Assembly: GCA_019912665.1 (NCBI GenBank)
Contig: JAIOIE010000018.1
Location: 536,590 to 600,589, forward strand
Length of the DNA: 64,000 nt
Direction: 5' to 3'
Origin: Deltaproteobacteria bacterium
GTDB lineage: Bacteria > Desulfobacterota > GWC2-55-46
How positions within the stretch are numbered: position 1 is the stretch's first letter; each line of letters begins with the position of its first letter. Made by a program: the position numbers and the translations under genes. The notes beneath the pieces are model-generated. The model worked only from the letters and a program-made list of their open reading frames with translations. It did no database searches and was not told the origin of the DNA. Positions 39,644 through 49,073 of this stretch are shown piece by piece.

Positions 39644-40552
39644 TTATTCGGGGATGCGCCGGACGGTATGGCCGCCGAATTCCTCTCTCAAGGCGGCAAG
39701 GAGCTTTTCTCCGAAGGGCTCTTCCTGACGCGAACGGAACCTCCGCATGAGGGACTCCGATATCGCGGGGATGCTTACGCCCATGTCGACGGCCTCCTTG
39801 ACCATCCACCTGCCCTCGCCCGAGTCCTCGACATAGCCGATTATGGATTCGAGCCCGTCCTCTTTTCCAAAGGCGCTCTCAAGGAGCTCCAGCAGCCAGG
39901 ACCGAACCACGCTGCCCCTGTTCCAGAGGCGCGCGAGATCCGCGTTCCCTATTCCATCGCCGTAAGGCGAAGCCTTTATCATTTCGAACCCTTCCGCATA
40001 GGCCTCCATGAGGCCGTACTCTATCCCGTTATGCACCATCTTGATGAAATGACCGGCCCCCGCCGCTCCGCACCATAGATATCCTTCGGGAGGCGCGAGG
40101 GTCTTTAGAATCGGCTCTATGGCTTCGAACGCGCTCTTTTCGCCGCCAACCATCGTGCAGTAGCCTTTTTCAAGTCCCCATATCCCGCCGCTAACGCCGG
40201 CGTCTATGTAACGTATGCCTAGAGCCTTAAGGTCCTCCGACCTCCGGAGGTCGTCTTTGTAATAGGTATTTCCGCCGTCCACAACCATGTCGCCAGACGT
40301 CAGGAGCGGCTTAAGGGACTCTATGGTGTGGTCGACTATGTCGCCGGCAGGGAGCATCATCCAGACGGCCCTCGGACTGGGGAGCTTCTCTACCAGCTCG
40401 GAGAGCGAGTACGCGCCCTCTATGCCCTCGGACTCGGCGCTCTTCGTCACCTTGGCCGTCCTGTTGTAGCCGACGACCCTGTGCCCGCCTTTCGCGAGCC
40501 GCCTGGCCATGTTGAGCCCCATGCGGCCCAGGCCTATCATGCCGACGTCCAT
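39644..40552 (-). CDS. gnd: 6-phosphogluconate dehydrogenase, decarboxylating (short YqeC/GndA-like form)
   Basis: Converts 6-phosphogluconate to ribulose-5-phosphate and CO2. The 302-residue length is that of the short, usually NAD-dependent, form rather than the 470-residue E. coli enzyme. Motifs: GLGRMGLNMARRLAKGGHRVVGYNR (Rossmann), DGGNTYYKDD, the substrate motif GVSGGIWGLEKGYC, and the catalytic Lys in HFIKMVHNGIEYG. I use the second of two consecutive ATGs for better spacing from GGGAGG. Confidence 0.94.
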   Translation of the reverse strand: MDVGMIGLGRMGLNMARRLAKGGHRVVGYNRTAKVTKSAESEGIEGAYSLSELVEKLPSPRAVWMMLPAGDIVDHTIESLKPLLTSGDMVVDGGNTYYKDDLRRSEDLKALGIRYIDAGVSGGIWGLEKGYCTMVGGEKSAFEAIEPILKTLAPPEGYLWCGAAGAGHFIKMVHNGIEYGLMEAYAEGFEMIKASPYGDGIGNADLARLWNRGSVVRSWLLELLESAFGKEDGLESIIGYVEDSGEGRWMVKEAVDMGVSIPAISESLMRRFRSRQEEPFGEKLLAALREEFGGHTVRRIPE

Positions 40553-40576
40553 CATCCCTCCCGGTACATCGCTATT

Positions 40577-43423
40577 TTAATGAGCGCTCTTCAGAAGAGA
40601 CTCGAATTCCTTGAGGCACACTATTCCAGGCTCTTTCATGTCCACGAGCGCCACCCTCAGTCCCTTGGAATCCAGCGCCTCCATGTCGCCGTAGGCCTGC
40701 GACAGCTCAAGCTCTGAAAAGCTGAAATTGCTTCCCGGCACTTTAATATCGCTGTCGGGCTTGTGGCAAAGGATGAGGAATACGCCGCTACGCGGCCCGC
40801 CCTTGTGGAGCTGCCCTGTCGAGTGCAGGTATCTCGGCCCGTACCCGAGCTGGACCGCTGCGCCCGTCATCTCGCTGAGCGTCTTTCTGAGGCTGGCAAG
40901 CCCGGAGCCGATTCCGGCATCCGACGGGTTGTAATAGGCAAGGAGGCCTATGTAGTCCCCCGCCCCTACCAGTCCTACGAACTCCTTGAGCATCTTCCCG
41001 GGGTCCGAGTCAACGGCCCCGAGTTTATCGAAGGTATTCCTGCCCAGGCGCACCCCGAATCTTTCGGTCTCGGCGCCTATGCCGGGCGGCTTAAGCCCGT
41101 CGGGCTTACCGATGCTGTTAAGCCTCGATATGGTAAGCTTCTTGGCGAGCTCTACATCAGGCTGGTCAAAGGGGTTTATGCCGAGTATCTGCCCGGCTAC
41201 GGCGGTCGCTATCTCCCATCTAAGGAACTCACCGCCGAGCTCGTACTTGTCCGCGAGCCTGAAATCGATAATGGGATGCCCGGCCTCGGCCAGCCGTTTC
41301 ATTGCCCCCGCGCGGCCGCCGTCCTCTTCTCCGAGCGTGATGGATATGAAGACCCTGTCATTTCCGTAGCTTTCCGGGTTCCCGAGCGGCTCGCCCACGA
41401 CAGGCACGAGCCCCTTCCCCTCCTTGCCGGTGCTTTCCGCTATGAGCTGCTCAAGCCACATGCCGAACGGCGCTATCTCCTTCGAGATGAAAAATGTGAG
41501 CTTGTCCCTTCCGAGCCTCCCGAGCGTGCCGAGCGCGGCCCCTAACATGAGGACCGGGTTCTCGTCCGTCGCGCACGGGTGCACCGCCGCCTCTACCCTC
41601 GAGGCGTGCTCAAGGAGCATTGTGAGATCCATGCCCAGGAGGCCTGCGGGGACTAGCCCGAAATACGAAAGGACGGAGAACCTCCCGCCTATGTCACTGG
41701 GGTTCGCGAAGAGTTTCCTGAAGCCGTACTTCCGGGCAAAGCCCTCCAATGGCGTGCCGGGGTCGGTTATGGCGATGAAGTTCTTCCCTGCCGCTTCGCC
41801 CATGCTTGACGATAATCTCTCGTGGAAGAACTCGAAGAGGCTCAGAGGCTCTATGGTCGAACCGGACTTGCTCGACACTATGAATAGCGTCCTCTCCGGG
41901 TCTATTGCATTTGCGACCGAGCCTACCGCCTCGGGGTCGGTCGAGTCCAGGACCGTAAGCCCGGGATACCCCGGGGCGCTGCCGAAGGCCTCGGCAAAGA
42001 CGAGGGGAGCGAGGCTCGACCCGCCCATCCCTAAGAGGACCGCGTCCCTGAAGCCCGCCTCCTTCACCTCTTTCGCAAAGCCCTCTATCTCGCCGATATG
42101 ATCGTCCATGATGTCGGCCAGGGCCACCCAGCCGAGCGCATTTTTTATGAGCTTCCTGTCCTCGGGCCCCGTCTTCCAGAGGGTGGGGTCCTTGGCCCAG
42201 AGGCGCTCCAGGAAGTTTTCGCTCCCGACCTCCTGGAGCGCCTCGGAGACGGCGGCCTCGAAGCCGTTCAATGAAAACCTCACGGCAAACGCCTTTTTTC
42301 TTTCGAGCGCCTCCCTTTTAGCGGCTATTGAGGAGAGTATGCCGAGATAGGACCCGGAGAAGGCGCCTATGCCCTCCTTTTCGAGCCTGTCGGTCGCCGC
42401 CCGGTAGTCGATGCCGAGCGCCTTCATCTCTTCAAATATTTTTCCCGGGCCGTCGAACTCCTCGACAAGGACGGGCTCGGCCTTGCCGTGATCGTAGAAG
42501 GCGAGCATCGTATGGAGCGGCATGGTGTTCACGGTGCCGCTCATCACGAGCTCCTCAACGTATTTTACATCGGAATAGCGCGGGTTCTTGGTCCCGGTAC
42601 TCGCCCACAGGAGCCTCTGGGGCCTTGCCCCGGCGTCCTTCAATTTCCGGAACCTCTCCCCCGAGTATATCTCCTCGAATTTCCTGTAGGCCAGCTTCGC
42701 GTTCGCCACAGCCACCCTGCCGAGAAGAGACTTAAGCCGCGCCTTCTCGTCATTCGACCTTGAGCGCTCTATCCTTTCCTCTATTATCCTGTCGAAGATG
42801 GAATCGACCCTGCTTACGAAGAAGCTCGCCACACTCGATATGTTATCCACCGGAAGGCCGTTAGAGAGCCTCTTCTCGAGCCCGCTTATGTATGAGTCCG
42901 CCACTTCCGCGTACCTGTCGATCGAGAAGAGGAGGGTGACGTTTATATTCCGCCCTTCGAGGGTAAGCTCTTCGAGCGCCTTTAGCCCCTCGACGGTGCC
43001 CGGCACCTTCACCATGACGTTCGGCCTGTCCACGGCCGCAAAAAGCCTCCTCGCCTCGTCGATGGTCGAGCCCGCGTCTCTGGCAAGCCTCGGGTCGACC
43101 TCGATCGAGACGAACCCGTCAATGCCGCCCGTTGCCTTCGAGGCCTCGGCCATGACGTCGGCAGCCAGCCTTATGTCCCTCGTCACCAACCTTTCGAGTA
43201 TGGCGTCGTCGTCAAGGCCCTCCTTCAGGAGCCTGCGGATGTCCTCGTCGTACTCGGTCGTGCCTGCTATGGCCCTCTCGAAGGTGTTAGGGTTCGAGGT
43301 CACGCCCGAGACCGCGTACTCGTCAATGAAGCGCTTGAGCTCCCCGGACGTGACGAGGCCCTTCCGGAGGTTGTCATACCAGACGCTCTGGCCAAGCTTC
43401 TTAAGCTCTATCAAGGGATTCAT
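40577..43423 (-). CDS. Bifunctional transaldolase / glucose-6-phosphate isomerase
   Basis: A 948-residue natural fusion. Residues about 1-370 are a TalB-like transaldolase (SVWYDNLRKGL, VTSNPNTFERAI, Schiff-base Lys in NVMVKVPGT, LLWASTGTKNP). Residues about 390-945 are a phosphoglucose isomerase (LLGMGGSSLAPLVF, the SKSGSTIEPLSLFEFF sugar-phosphate loop, GGRFSVLSYFGLVPA and the C-terminal HSTGQLHKGGP). It joins both ends of the non-oxidative branch to fructose-6-phosphate. Such fusions are known in several phyla. Located between tkt and gnd. Confidence 0.95.
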   Translation of the reverse strand: MNPLIELKKLGQSVWYDNLRKGLVTSGELKRFIDEYAVSGVTSNPNTFERAIAGTTEYDEDIRRLLKEGLDDDAILERLVTRDIRLAADVMAEASKATGGIDGFVSIEVDPRLARDAGSTIDEARRLFAAVDRPNVMVKVPGTVEGLKALEELTLEGRNINVTLLFSIDRYAEVADSYISGLEKRLSNGLPVDNISSVASFFVSRVDSIFDRIIEERIERSRSNDEKARLKSLLGRVAVANAKLAYRKFEEIYSGERFRKLKDAGARPQRLLWASTGTKNPRYSDVKYVEELVMSGTVNTMPLHTMLAFYDHGKAEPVLVEEFDGPGKIFEEMKALGIDYRAATDRLEKEGIGAFSGSYLGILSSIAAKREALERKKAFAVRFSLNGFEAAVSEALQEVGSENFLERLWAKDPTLWKTGPEDRKLIKNALGWVALADIMDDHIGEIEGFAKEVKEAGFRDAVLLGMGGSSLAPLVFAEAFGSAPGYPGLTVLDSTDPEAVGSVANAIDPERTLFIVSSKSGSTIEPLSLFEFFHERLSSSMGEAAGKNFIAITDPGTPLEGFARKYGFRKLFANPSDIGGRFSVLSYFGLVPAGLLGMDLTMLLEHASRVEAAVHPCATDENPVLMLGAALGTLGRLGRDKLTFFISKEIAPFGMWLEQLIAESTGKEGKGLVPVVGEPLGNPESYGNDRVFISITLGEEDGGRAGAMKRLAEAGHPIIDFRLADKYELGGEFLRWEIATAVAGQILGINPFDQPDVELAKKLTISRLNSIGKPDGLKPPGIGAETERFGVRLGRNTFDKLGAVDSDPGKMLKEFVGLVGAGDYIGLLAYYNPSDAGIGSGLASLRKTLSEMTGAAVQLGYGPRYLHSTGQLHKGGPRSGVFLILCHKPDSDIKVPGSNFSFSELELSQAYGDMEALDSKGLRVALVDMKEPGIVCLKEFESLLKSAH

Positions 43424-43541
43424 AAAGAACTCCTGAAACGGAAAAACTCTTCCGCGGGGCGCGCACGAGACCGCCCGTCCCGCAAGGGACTGTCAATTTC
43501 AATTACAAGGCAAGAAGGACCGGGAAAACGGAAATACAGAA

Positions 43542-43612
43542 GGCCGGTTTAACTGTTTTACGGCCTGCTGTAAACTATAGCAGGGATATCAGATTCCATC
43601 AACAAACCGGCC
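43542..43612 (-). promoter_or_regulatory. Nested hairpin between tkt and tal-pgi
   Basis: An outer stem GGCCGGTTT / AAACCGGCC (43542-43550 with 43604-43612) encloses an inner stem CCTGCT / AGCAGG (43564-43584). The outer arm lies inside the last codons of tkt. There is no good T tract on the minus strand, so mRNA processing or attenuation within the operon is more likely than full termination. Confidence 0.4.
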
Positions 43613-45640
43613 CTTTTTGGCATTGAGAAGGGCCAGCGCCTTTTCGGCGACTTTAGCCGCCGTAAAGCCGTATTTCTCGAAAACGGTCTTGTAGGGGGCG
43701 GATGCGCCGAAACGGTCGATGCCTATTACCGCGCCGTCCAAGCCGGTGTACCTGTGCCAGCCCATGGGCGAGGCCGCTTCTACCGCGACCCTGACCCTTA
43801 CATCCGGAGGGAAGACGCTTGATTTGTAGGCATCGTCCTGGGCCTCGAACAGCTCCCAGCTCGGCATGTTCACGACCCTCGCCTTCACTCCCCTCGTCGA
43901 GAGGTCCTCGTAAGCGGCTATTGCAAGTTGCACCTCCGAGCCGGTTGCCATGATGATGACCTCGGGTTTGCCTTCCTTCGGGTCGGCCAGCACATAGGCC
44001 CCCTTCGAGAGGCCTTCCGCCGGGGCGTATTTCGTCCTGTCCATTACGGGCAAGCCCTGCCTCGTGAGTACAAGCGCGGTGGGGCCGGTCTCGTTAAGGA
44101 GCGCGGCCTTCCAGGCCTCGGCTGTCTCGTTCGCGTCAGCGGGCCTTATTACGGTCAGGTTCGGGATGGCACGGAGCCCCGAGAGCTGCTCGATCGGCTG
44201 GTGCGTGGGGCCGTCCTCGCCGAGACCGATGGAGTCGTGCGTGAAGACATAGATGACCTGGAGGCCCATGAGGGCCGCAAGTCTAATGGCGGGCTTCATG
44301 TAATCCGAGAATATGAGGAAGGTCGCGCCGTAGGGCACCACTCCCTTTGTGAGGGCCATGCCGTTAAGGAGCGAGCCCATCGCGTGCTCGCGTACCCCGA
44401 AATGCAGGTTCCTGCCGACTCCAGTGGGGAGGAAGTTACCCATGCCCTTCATGAGGGTGTTGGTAGAGGGCGCAAGGTCCGCAGAGCCGCCTATGAGGAA
44501 CGGCGCGCTCGCAGCTATGGCGTTAAGCACCTTGCCGGACGCGCTCCGGGTGGCTATCGAGCCGTCCTTTTCCGTAAAGGACGGGACCTTTTCCGTCCAG
44601 GCCCTGTCCCTCGTCCCGTCCATTATGGCCCTGACTTCGCGCCCCTCTTCCGGATACTCCTTCTCGTACTTTTCGAGCATGGAGAGCCATTCCCTCTCAA
44701 GGGCCTCGCCACTCGGGACCAGAAGCCTAAAATCCTTCATAACCTCCTCGGGGATGAAGAACTCGGGCTCGAGAGGCCAGCCGAGCTTCTCCTTTGTGGC
44801 CTTTACCTCGTCTTTTCCGAGCGGAGCGCCGTGCACCTCGGCGGTGTCCTGTTTGCCGGGGCTCCCGAACCCTATGGTGGTCCTCGCGATAATTATGGAC
44901 GGCCTCGTGCGCTCCTCTTTTGCCGATTCGATCGCCAGGGCGATGGCTCCCAGGTCGTTGCCTCCGACGTGCTGGACGTGCCAGCCGAGCGCCTCGAACC
45001 TTTTGCCCACGTCCTCGGACATGGAAAGATCCGTTTTGCCTTCTATGGTTATCCTGTTATCCGAATAGAGGTAGATTATATTCCCGAGCTTAAGGTGCCC
45101 GGCTATGGAGGCTGCCTCGTTGGAGACCCCCTCCATTATGTCGCCGTCGCTGCAGATGGCGTATATGTCGTAATCGAATAGCGGATAGCCGGGCCTGTTG
45201 AACCTGTGCGCGAGGTATTTCTGGGCCATGGCCATGCCGACGCCGTTAGCGAAACCCTGGCCAAGAGGACCGGTCGTGGTCTCTATACCTATTTTCGGGT
45301 CGTGCTCAGGGTGCCCCGGCGTGTGGCTCCCCCACTGCCTGAACCTCTTAATCTCATCGAGCGGAAGCGGATAGCCGGAGAGGTGCAAGAGGCCGTATAA
45401 AAGCATGGAGCCGTGTCCGGCTGAAAGGACGAACCTGTCCCTTGCGGGCCACTGGGGGTTTGAGGGGTTGTGCCTCAAGATGCGCCTCCAAAGGACATAT
45501 GCCATCGGGGCGTCCCCCATCGGCATTCCCGGATGGCCGGAATTTGCGGCCTCGACAGAGTCGACTGCGAGGAAACGCAACGTATTTATTGACATTTCGT
45601 CAAGGGGTTCGAATTTGTAGGAGCGCGGTCTCTTTTCCAT
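43589..45640 (-). CDS. tkt: Transketolase
   Basis: Thiamine-diphosphate enzyme of the non-oxidative pentose-phosphate pathway. The 683 residues include [14 protein letters not shown], the ThDP/Mg motif starting [19 protein letters not shown], the GVREHAMGS catalytic block, [18 protein letters not shown], and [16 protein letters not shown]. Start after CCAGAGGATCTG. It is the first gene of the six-gene sugar-phosphate operon; a promoter candidate lies just upstream. Confidence 0.96.
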   Translation of the reverse strand: MEKRPRSYKFEPLDEMSINTLRFLAVDSVEAANSGHPGMPMGDAPMAYVLWRRILRHNPSNPQWPARDRFVLSAGHGSMLLYGLLHLSGYPLPLDEIKRFRQWGSHTPGHPEHDPKIGIETTTGPLGQGFANGVGMAMAQKYLAHRFNRPGYPLFDYDIYAICSDGDIMEGVSNEAASIAGHLKLGNIIYLYSDNRITIEGKTDLSMSEDVGKRFEALGWHVQHVGGNDLGAIALAIESAKEERTRPSIIIARTTIGFGSPGKQDTAEVHGAPLGKDEVKATKEKLGWPLEPEFFIPEEVMKDFRLLVPSGEALEREWLSMLEKYEKEYPEEGREVRAIMDGTRDRAWTEKVPSFTEKDGSIATRSASGKVLNAIAASAPFLIGGSADLAPSTNTLMKGMGNFLPTGVGRNLHFGVREHAMGSLLNGMALTKGVVPYGATFLIFSDYMKPAIRLAALMGLQVIYVFTHDSIGLGEDGPTHQPIEQLSGLRAIPNLTVIRPADANETAEAWKAALLNETGPTALVLTRQGLPVMDRTKYAPAEGLSKGAYVLADPKEGKPEVIIMATGSEVQLAIAAYEDLSTRGVKARVVNMPSWELFEAQDDAYKSSVFPPDVRVRVAVEAASPMGWHRYTGLDGAVIGIDRFGASAPYKTVFEKYGFTAAKVAEKALALLNAKKGRFVDGI

Positions 45641-45676
45641 CAGATCCTCTGGATTTGGGTATTCTGAAAAGATTGC

Positions 45677-45704
45677 ATATTATCAGATTCGGCCAAAAAG
45701 ACAA
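45677..45704 (-). promoter_or_regulatory. Candidate sigma-70 promoter of the pentose-phosphate operon
   Basis: On the minus strand, TTGTCT, a 16-bp spacer and TAATAT, 37 bp upstream of the tkt start. It is moderately good and in the right place; no operator was recognised. Confidence 0.4.
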
Positions 45705-45771
45705 CGTAAATTTGCCCGTTTCAAGCGGAATATACGTGCAGGAATGATGCCTTGGATTATAAATGGGATGG

Positions 45772-46443
45772 TCAGGGGGTATTGCCTGCCAGGTCTTCGA
45801 CAACCGGGTTCTGGACGACTACCTTGATCCCGTTCTTGCCCTCAGGAGGGACGACCATGCCGCCGGTCATGATGACCTTGAATGCGTCCTCGACCGTCAT
45901 ATCGAGTAAGATGACGTCCTTTTCAGGCACCACGGCGAAATAGCCGGAAGTGGGGTTGGGGGTGGTCGGGATGAAGACGCACATGGACGGCTCGCTCGTC
46001 TTATTCTTTATTTCCCCGTTTGTCACCCTGCTGGTCATGAAACCCATGGAGTGGAGCCCCTTCCTGGGGAACTCTATAAGAACGACCTGCCTGAAGCCCT
46101 GGTTCCCGTGGGTAAAGAAGGTCTCCATGAACTGCTTGGTAGCGTTATATATCATCCTCGCCACGGGCACCTTGAGCATTATCCTTTCGGCGAACTCAAG
46201 GACCCTCTTGCCGAGGAAATTAGTCGCGAGGACGCCTATTATGATAATGCTCAGGACGGTAAAGATTATGCCGAGGCCCGGTATGTGGAAAGGCAGGTAG
46301 GTATGCGGATGCGCCACCTTCGGGAGCAGGTTCAGCATGCTGTCCATGAACCTGACTATGAGCGAGACGACGTAGATGGAGAGGTACAGGGGCACCACCA
46401 CGAGGAGCCCGGTAATGAAATAGCCTCGGAGGTGTTTTGTCAT
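45772..46443 (-). CDS. DUF502 family membrane protein
   Basis: A 223-residue DUF502 protein. Two membrane helices ([23 protein letters not shown] and [21 protein letters not shown]) are followed by the family's conserved cytoplasmic part ([58 protein letters not shown]). The function of the family is not established. It overlaps panD by 4 bp (ATGA), making it the last gene of the panB-panC-panD cluster. Confidence 0.92.
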   Translation of the reverse strand: MTKHLRGYFITGLLVVVPLYLSIYVVSLIVRFMDSMLNLLPKVAHPHTYLPFHIPGLGIIFTVLSIIIIGVLATNFLGKRVLEFAERIMLKVPVARMIYNATKQFMETFFTHGNQGFRQVVLIEFPRKGLHSMGFMTSRVTNGEIKNKTSEPSMCVFIPTTPNPTSGYFAVVPEKDVILLDMTVEDAFKVIMTGGMVVPPEGKNGIKVVVQNPVVEDLAGNTP

Positions 46444-46820
46444 AGGCAGTGGGCCGCGAGCTCCGCGCTTATCCTCTTTATCGAGTTCTTCGCGTCGACA
46501 TAGACGAGGACAGGCGCGTGCTTCCTGGCTTCCGACTCATCAAGGACCGAGTAGCTTGCGATTATGACGAGGTCTCCCTTGCCGGCAAGGTGGGCCGCAG
46601 CCCCGTTTATGGAGATAATGCCGCTCCCCCGCTCGCCCTTTATGGCATAGGTGGTCAGCCGGTTTCCGTTCCTGATGTTGTATATATGGACCTGCTCGAA
46701 CTCGTAAATGCCGGCAGCCTCCATAAGGGCCTCGTCGATCGCGACCGAGCCCTCGTAGTCGAGGTTGGCGTCAGTGACAGTGGCCCTGTGAATCTTGCTC
46801 TTGAGCATCATCCGCTGCAT
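46440..46820 (-). CDS. panD: Aspartate 1-decarboxylase
   Basis: Makes beta-alanine for pantothenate. The 126-residue proenzyme shows the self-cleavage site DYEGSVAID (Gly-Ser), where Ser becomes the pyruvoyl cofactor, plus the [16 protein letters not shown] and NGAAAHL motifs. The start could also be the ATG three or four codons downstream. A GGGAGG site lies a little far upstream. It lies 21 bp after panC. Confidence 0.96.
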   Translation of the reverse strand: MQRMMLKSKIHRATVTDANLDYEGSVAIDEALMEAAGIYEFEQVHIYNIRNGNRLTTYAIKGERGSGIISINGAAAHLAGKGDLVIIASYSVLDESEARKHAPVLVYVDAKNSIKRISAELAAHCL

Positions 46821-46841
46821 CTTGTAGAAATGTCCTCCCTT

Positions 46842-47687
46842 TTATTGCACGAGCTTCATATTGTCTATGAGCCTCGCCTTCCCTATCCTGACCGCGATGA
46901 AAAGAACGGAGCCGCTTGCGACCTCTTCGGAGTCCTCAAGCGATTCGCCGTCGCATATATTAACATATTCTATCACGGCGAGCGGCTCTCTCTCTATGAT
47001 TTTTTTCACTTTTTCGACAATTTCCAGGCTTTCCCGCACTCCGGCCCCTATTGCCTCGCGGGCTGCCCTGAGTGAGTCCGGGATGGCGCGAGCGACCCTC
47101 CTCTCCTCAGGCGTAAGGTACGAGTTCCGGGAGCTCATGGCAAGGCCGTCAGGCTCCCTTACGGTCTCGACCCCTAGTATCTCGACCGGGATATCCAAGT
47201 CCCGCACCATCCTCTCTATAATCCGGAACTGCTGAAAATCCTTTAGCCCGAATACGGCCTTCTGAGGCTGGACAGCGTTAAAAAGCTTTAGAACCACCGT
47301 TGCGACCCCCCTGAAATGGCCGGGCCTCGAAGCGCCGCAGAGCCTGTCCGAAAGCTTCTCGACCTCCACCCAGGTCCGGAAACCCGGAGGGTACATCTCC
47401 CCGGCTTCGGGCGCGAATACAAAGTCCACTCCCTCTTCGGACGCTATCTTAAGGTCCCTATCAAGGTCCCTCGGATAGGAGGCAAAATCCTCTGCAGGGC
47501 CGAACTGAGAGGGGTTTACGAAGAGGCTCATTACGAGCAGGCCCCCTTCGGCCCTGCCTTTTTTAAGAAGCGCCCTATGGCCTTCGTGCAGATACCCCAT
47601 GGTCGGCACCAGGACTACGGCCTGCCCCTTTGAGCGCGCCTCGATAGAGGCCTCGCGCATTTCGCTTATACTTACAACTTTTATCAT
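46842..47687 (-). CDS. panC: Pantothenate synthetase
   Basis: ATP-dependent ligation of pantoate and beta-alanine. The 281-residue protein has the HIGH-like VPTMGYLHEGH motif, FVNPSQFGP, FAPEAGEMYP, the KLFN.V.P..AVFGLKDFQQ block and the KMSKS-like MSSRNSYL. I use the ATG at MIKVV; a TTG three codons earlier is too close to AAGGTG. The gene follows panB across repeat copy D. Confidence 0.96.
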   Translation of the reverse strand: MIKVVSISEMREASIEARSKGQAVVLVPTMGYLHEGHRALLKKGRAEGGLLVMSLFVNPSQFGPAEDFASYPRDLDRDLKIASEEGVDFVFAPEAGEMYPPGFRTWVEVEKLSDRLCGASRPGHFRGVATVVLKLFNAVQPQKAVFGLKDFQQFRIIERMVRDLDIPVEILGVETVREPDGLAMSSRNSYLTPEERRVARAIPDSLRAAREAIGAGVRESLEIVEKVKKIIEREPLAVIEYVNICDGESLEDSEEVASGSVLFIAVRIGKARLIDNMKLVQ

Positions 47688-47727
47688 ATACGGCAAAACA
47701 CCTTAAGACTTCCTTCACTGACTATTA

Positions 47728-47880
47728 GTTTGCTGAAAATTCAAAATCAAAGCAGGCTGCTCAAAAAGCTCAGGATGCAAGGAGTCGAAAAATGAGGAAT
47801 GAGGAGTACTTTCTTTGTACGCCGCCGTGACGAATTATGAAGACGACGCAGCAGATCGGGCTTTTTTCAGCAGCCTGCTA
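47728..47880 (+). repeat. Family 1 dispersed repeat, copy D, inside the pan operon
   Basis: A full copy with doubled left terminal repeat (TTTGCTGAAAATTC, then CAGGCTGCTCAAAAAGCTC) and right end CTTTTTTCAGCAGCCTGCTA. The last three bases are the complement of the panB TAG stop codon. It fills the 190-bp gap between panB and panC, which are otherwise co-directional. Confidence 0.88.
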
Positions 47881-48675
47881 ATACGAATGCTCCTTTGAAG
47901 GAAACCTCTCCTCCACCACGTCCTTAATGTACTCGGTGGCCGCAAGGAAGATGAGATTCCTTAAATCCGCGTATCTCTTTACAAATCTCGGGACCTTCTG
48001 CCCCGTAAGCCCGAGCATGTCGTTCACCACGAGCACCTGCCCGTCGCAGTGCGGGCCCGCGCCGATGCCTATGGTCGGTATGCCGAGCCTTCCGGTTATC
48101 TCCTTTGCAAGGCCCGTGGGCACGCCTTCGAGGACTATCGAGAAGGCGCCCGCCTCCTCTACGGCGATTGCGTCCTCGAGTATCTCCTCGGCCTCGTCTT
48201 TTGTCTTTCCCTGGACCCTGTAGCCGCCCATCCTGTGGACCGACTGGGGCGTAAGCCCCACGTGGCCCATTACAGGCACGTCCATATCGGTTATGGCCCT
48301 TATCGCTTCCGCCGCCCTCTTTCCGCCTTCGAGCTTTACCGCCTCTGCCCCGCCTTCCTTTACGATCCGGGCGGCGTTCCTCCGGGCGTCGTCAAGCGAG
48401 GTCTGGTAGGAACCGAAGGGCATGTCGCTCACGACGAGGGCGTTTGTCCTGCCCCTCGCTACAGCCCTCGTATGATAGATTATCTCTTCAACGGTCACCG
48501 GGAGGGTGGTCTCGTAGCCCGCCTCTACCATCCCGGCCGAGTCGCCGACCAGTAGCAGCGGTATCCCGGCCTCGTCCAGTATCCTTGCGGTCGCGAAATC
48601 ATAGGCCGTAAGGACGGGGATCTTCCTGCCGTCCCTCTTCATCTTCATGATCTCCGCTGCCGTGTACTTCTTCAT
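47878..48675 (-). CDS. panB: 3-methyl-2-oxobutanoate hydroxymethyltransferase
   Basis: First committed step of pantothenate synthesis, adding a hydroxymethyl group from methylene-THF. The 265-residue protein shows LTAYDFATARILDEAGI, LLVGDSAGM, DMPFGSYQ, KLEGGKRAAEAI, VMGHVGLTPQSVHRMGGYRVQG (catalytic region) and GIGAGPHCDGQVLV. Its TAG stop is the terminal triplet of repeat copy D. panC and panD follow on the same strand. Confidence 0.96.
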   Translation of the reverse strand: MKKYTAAEIMKMKRDGRKIPVLTAYDFATARILDEAGIPLLLVGDSAGMVEAGYETTLPVTVEEIIYHTRAVARGRTNALVVSDMPFGSYQTSLDDARRNAARIVKEGGAEAVKLEGGKRAAEAIRAITDMDVPVMGHVGLTPQSVHRMGGYRVQGKTKDEAEEILEDAIAVEEAGAFSIVLEGVPTGLAKEITGRLGIPTIGIGAGPHCDGQVLVVNDMLGLTGQKVPRFVKRYADLRNLIFLAATEYIKDVVEERFPSKEHSY

Positions 48676-48792
48676 CCTCTGGACCCGCCGCTTTCTGGTT
48701 TAGGGGCATGCACGCCGCTCTTATTATTCAATCCCATTATCGGGGTTATTGCAAGGGGAACGGGGTCCATTGGCCGATTCCCGCCCCCAATT

Positions 48793-48826
48793 AAAAAAAA
48801 CCTTCCGTTTATCCTACCGGAAGGTC
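48793..48826 (-). terminator. Intrinsic terminator downstream of the deoxynucleoside kinase
   Basis: On the minus strand, ACCTTCCG / CGGAAGGT with a 10-nt loop, then an eight-T run. It separates the dNK transcript from panB. The rest of the gene-free region 48676-49073 is occupied by Family 2 copy 3. Confidence 0.8.
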
Positions 48827-48930
48827 ACAATACCCCCTCTTAAAACCGGGGCCGCCGGTAATTGAAAATTATAAACCAATTCCGGCACGGGTACAATACC
48901 CTCGATACAGACAGAAGGAATAGTGATTTC

Positions 48931-49072
48931 AGACAACTCTAAAAATTAGAGATTTTTTCCGCAATCAAGGAAGGCCGGGATAAAAAGCGGAGCATATATG
49001 ACAATATGTGAGCATTTTTATTAACGGGCCTGACGCAGAGTCCGGGGAAAAGATCAATTTTTAGAGTTGCCT
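48931..49072 (-). repeat. Family 2 dispersed repeat, copy 3 (142 bp)
   Basis: Same length as the other copies, with ends AGACAACTCTAAAAATTAG and TTTTTAGAGTTGCCT, and the shared core ATATGTGAGCATTTTTATTA and GCAGAGTCCGGGGAAAAGAT. It ends 1 bp before the TAA stop codon (49074-49076) of the deoxynucleoside kinase. The element is nearly palindromic at its ends, so its orientation is nominal. Confidence 0.87.
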
Positions 49073-49073
49073 T

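Noticed and set aside
43928-45181. 417-codon open frame on the plus strand
   Set aside because: It lies wholly antisense to tkt, has no recognisable domain and its composition mirrors the third positions of a high-GC gene on the other strand.
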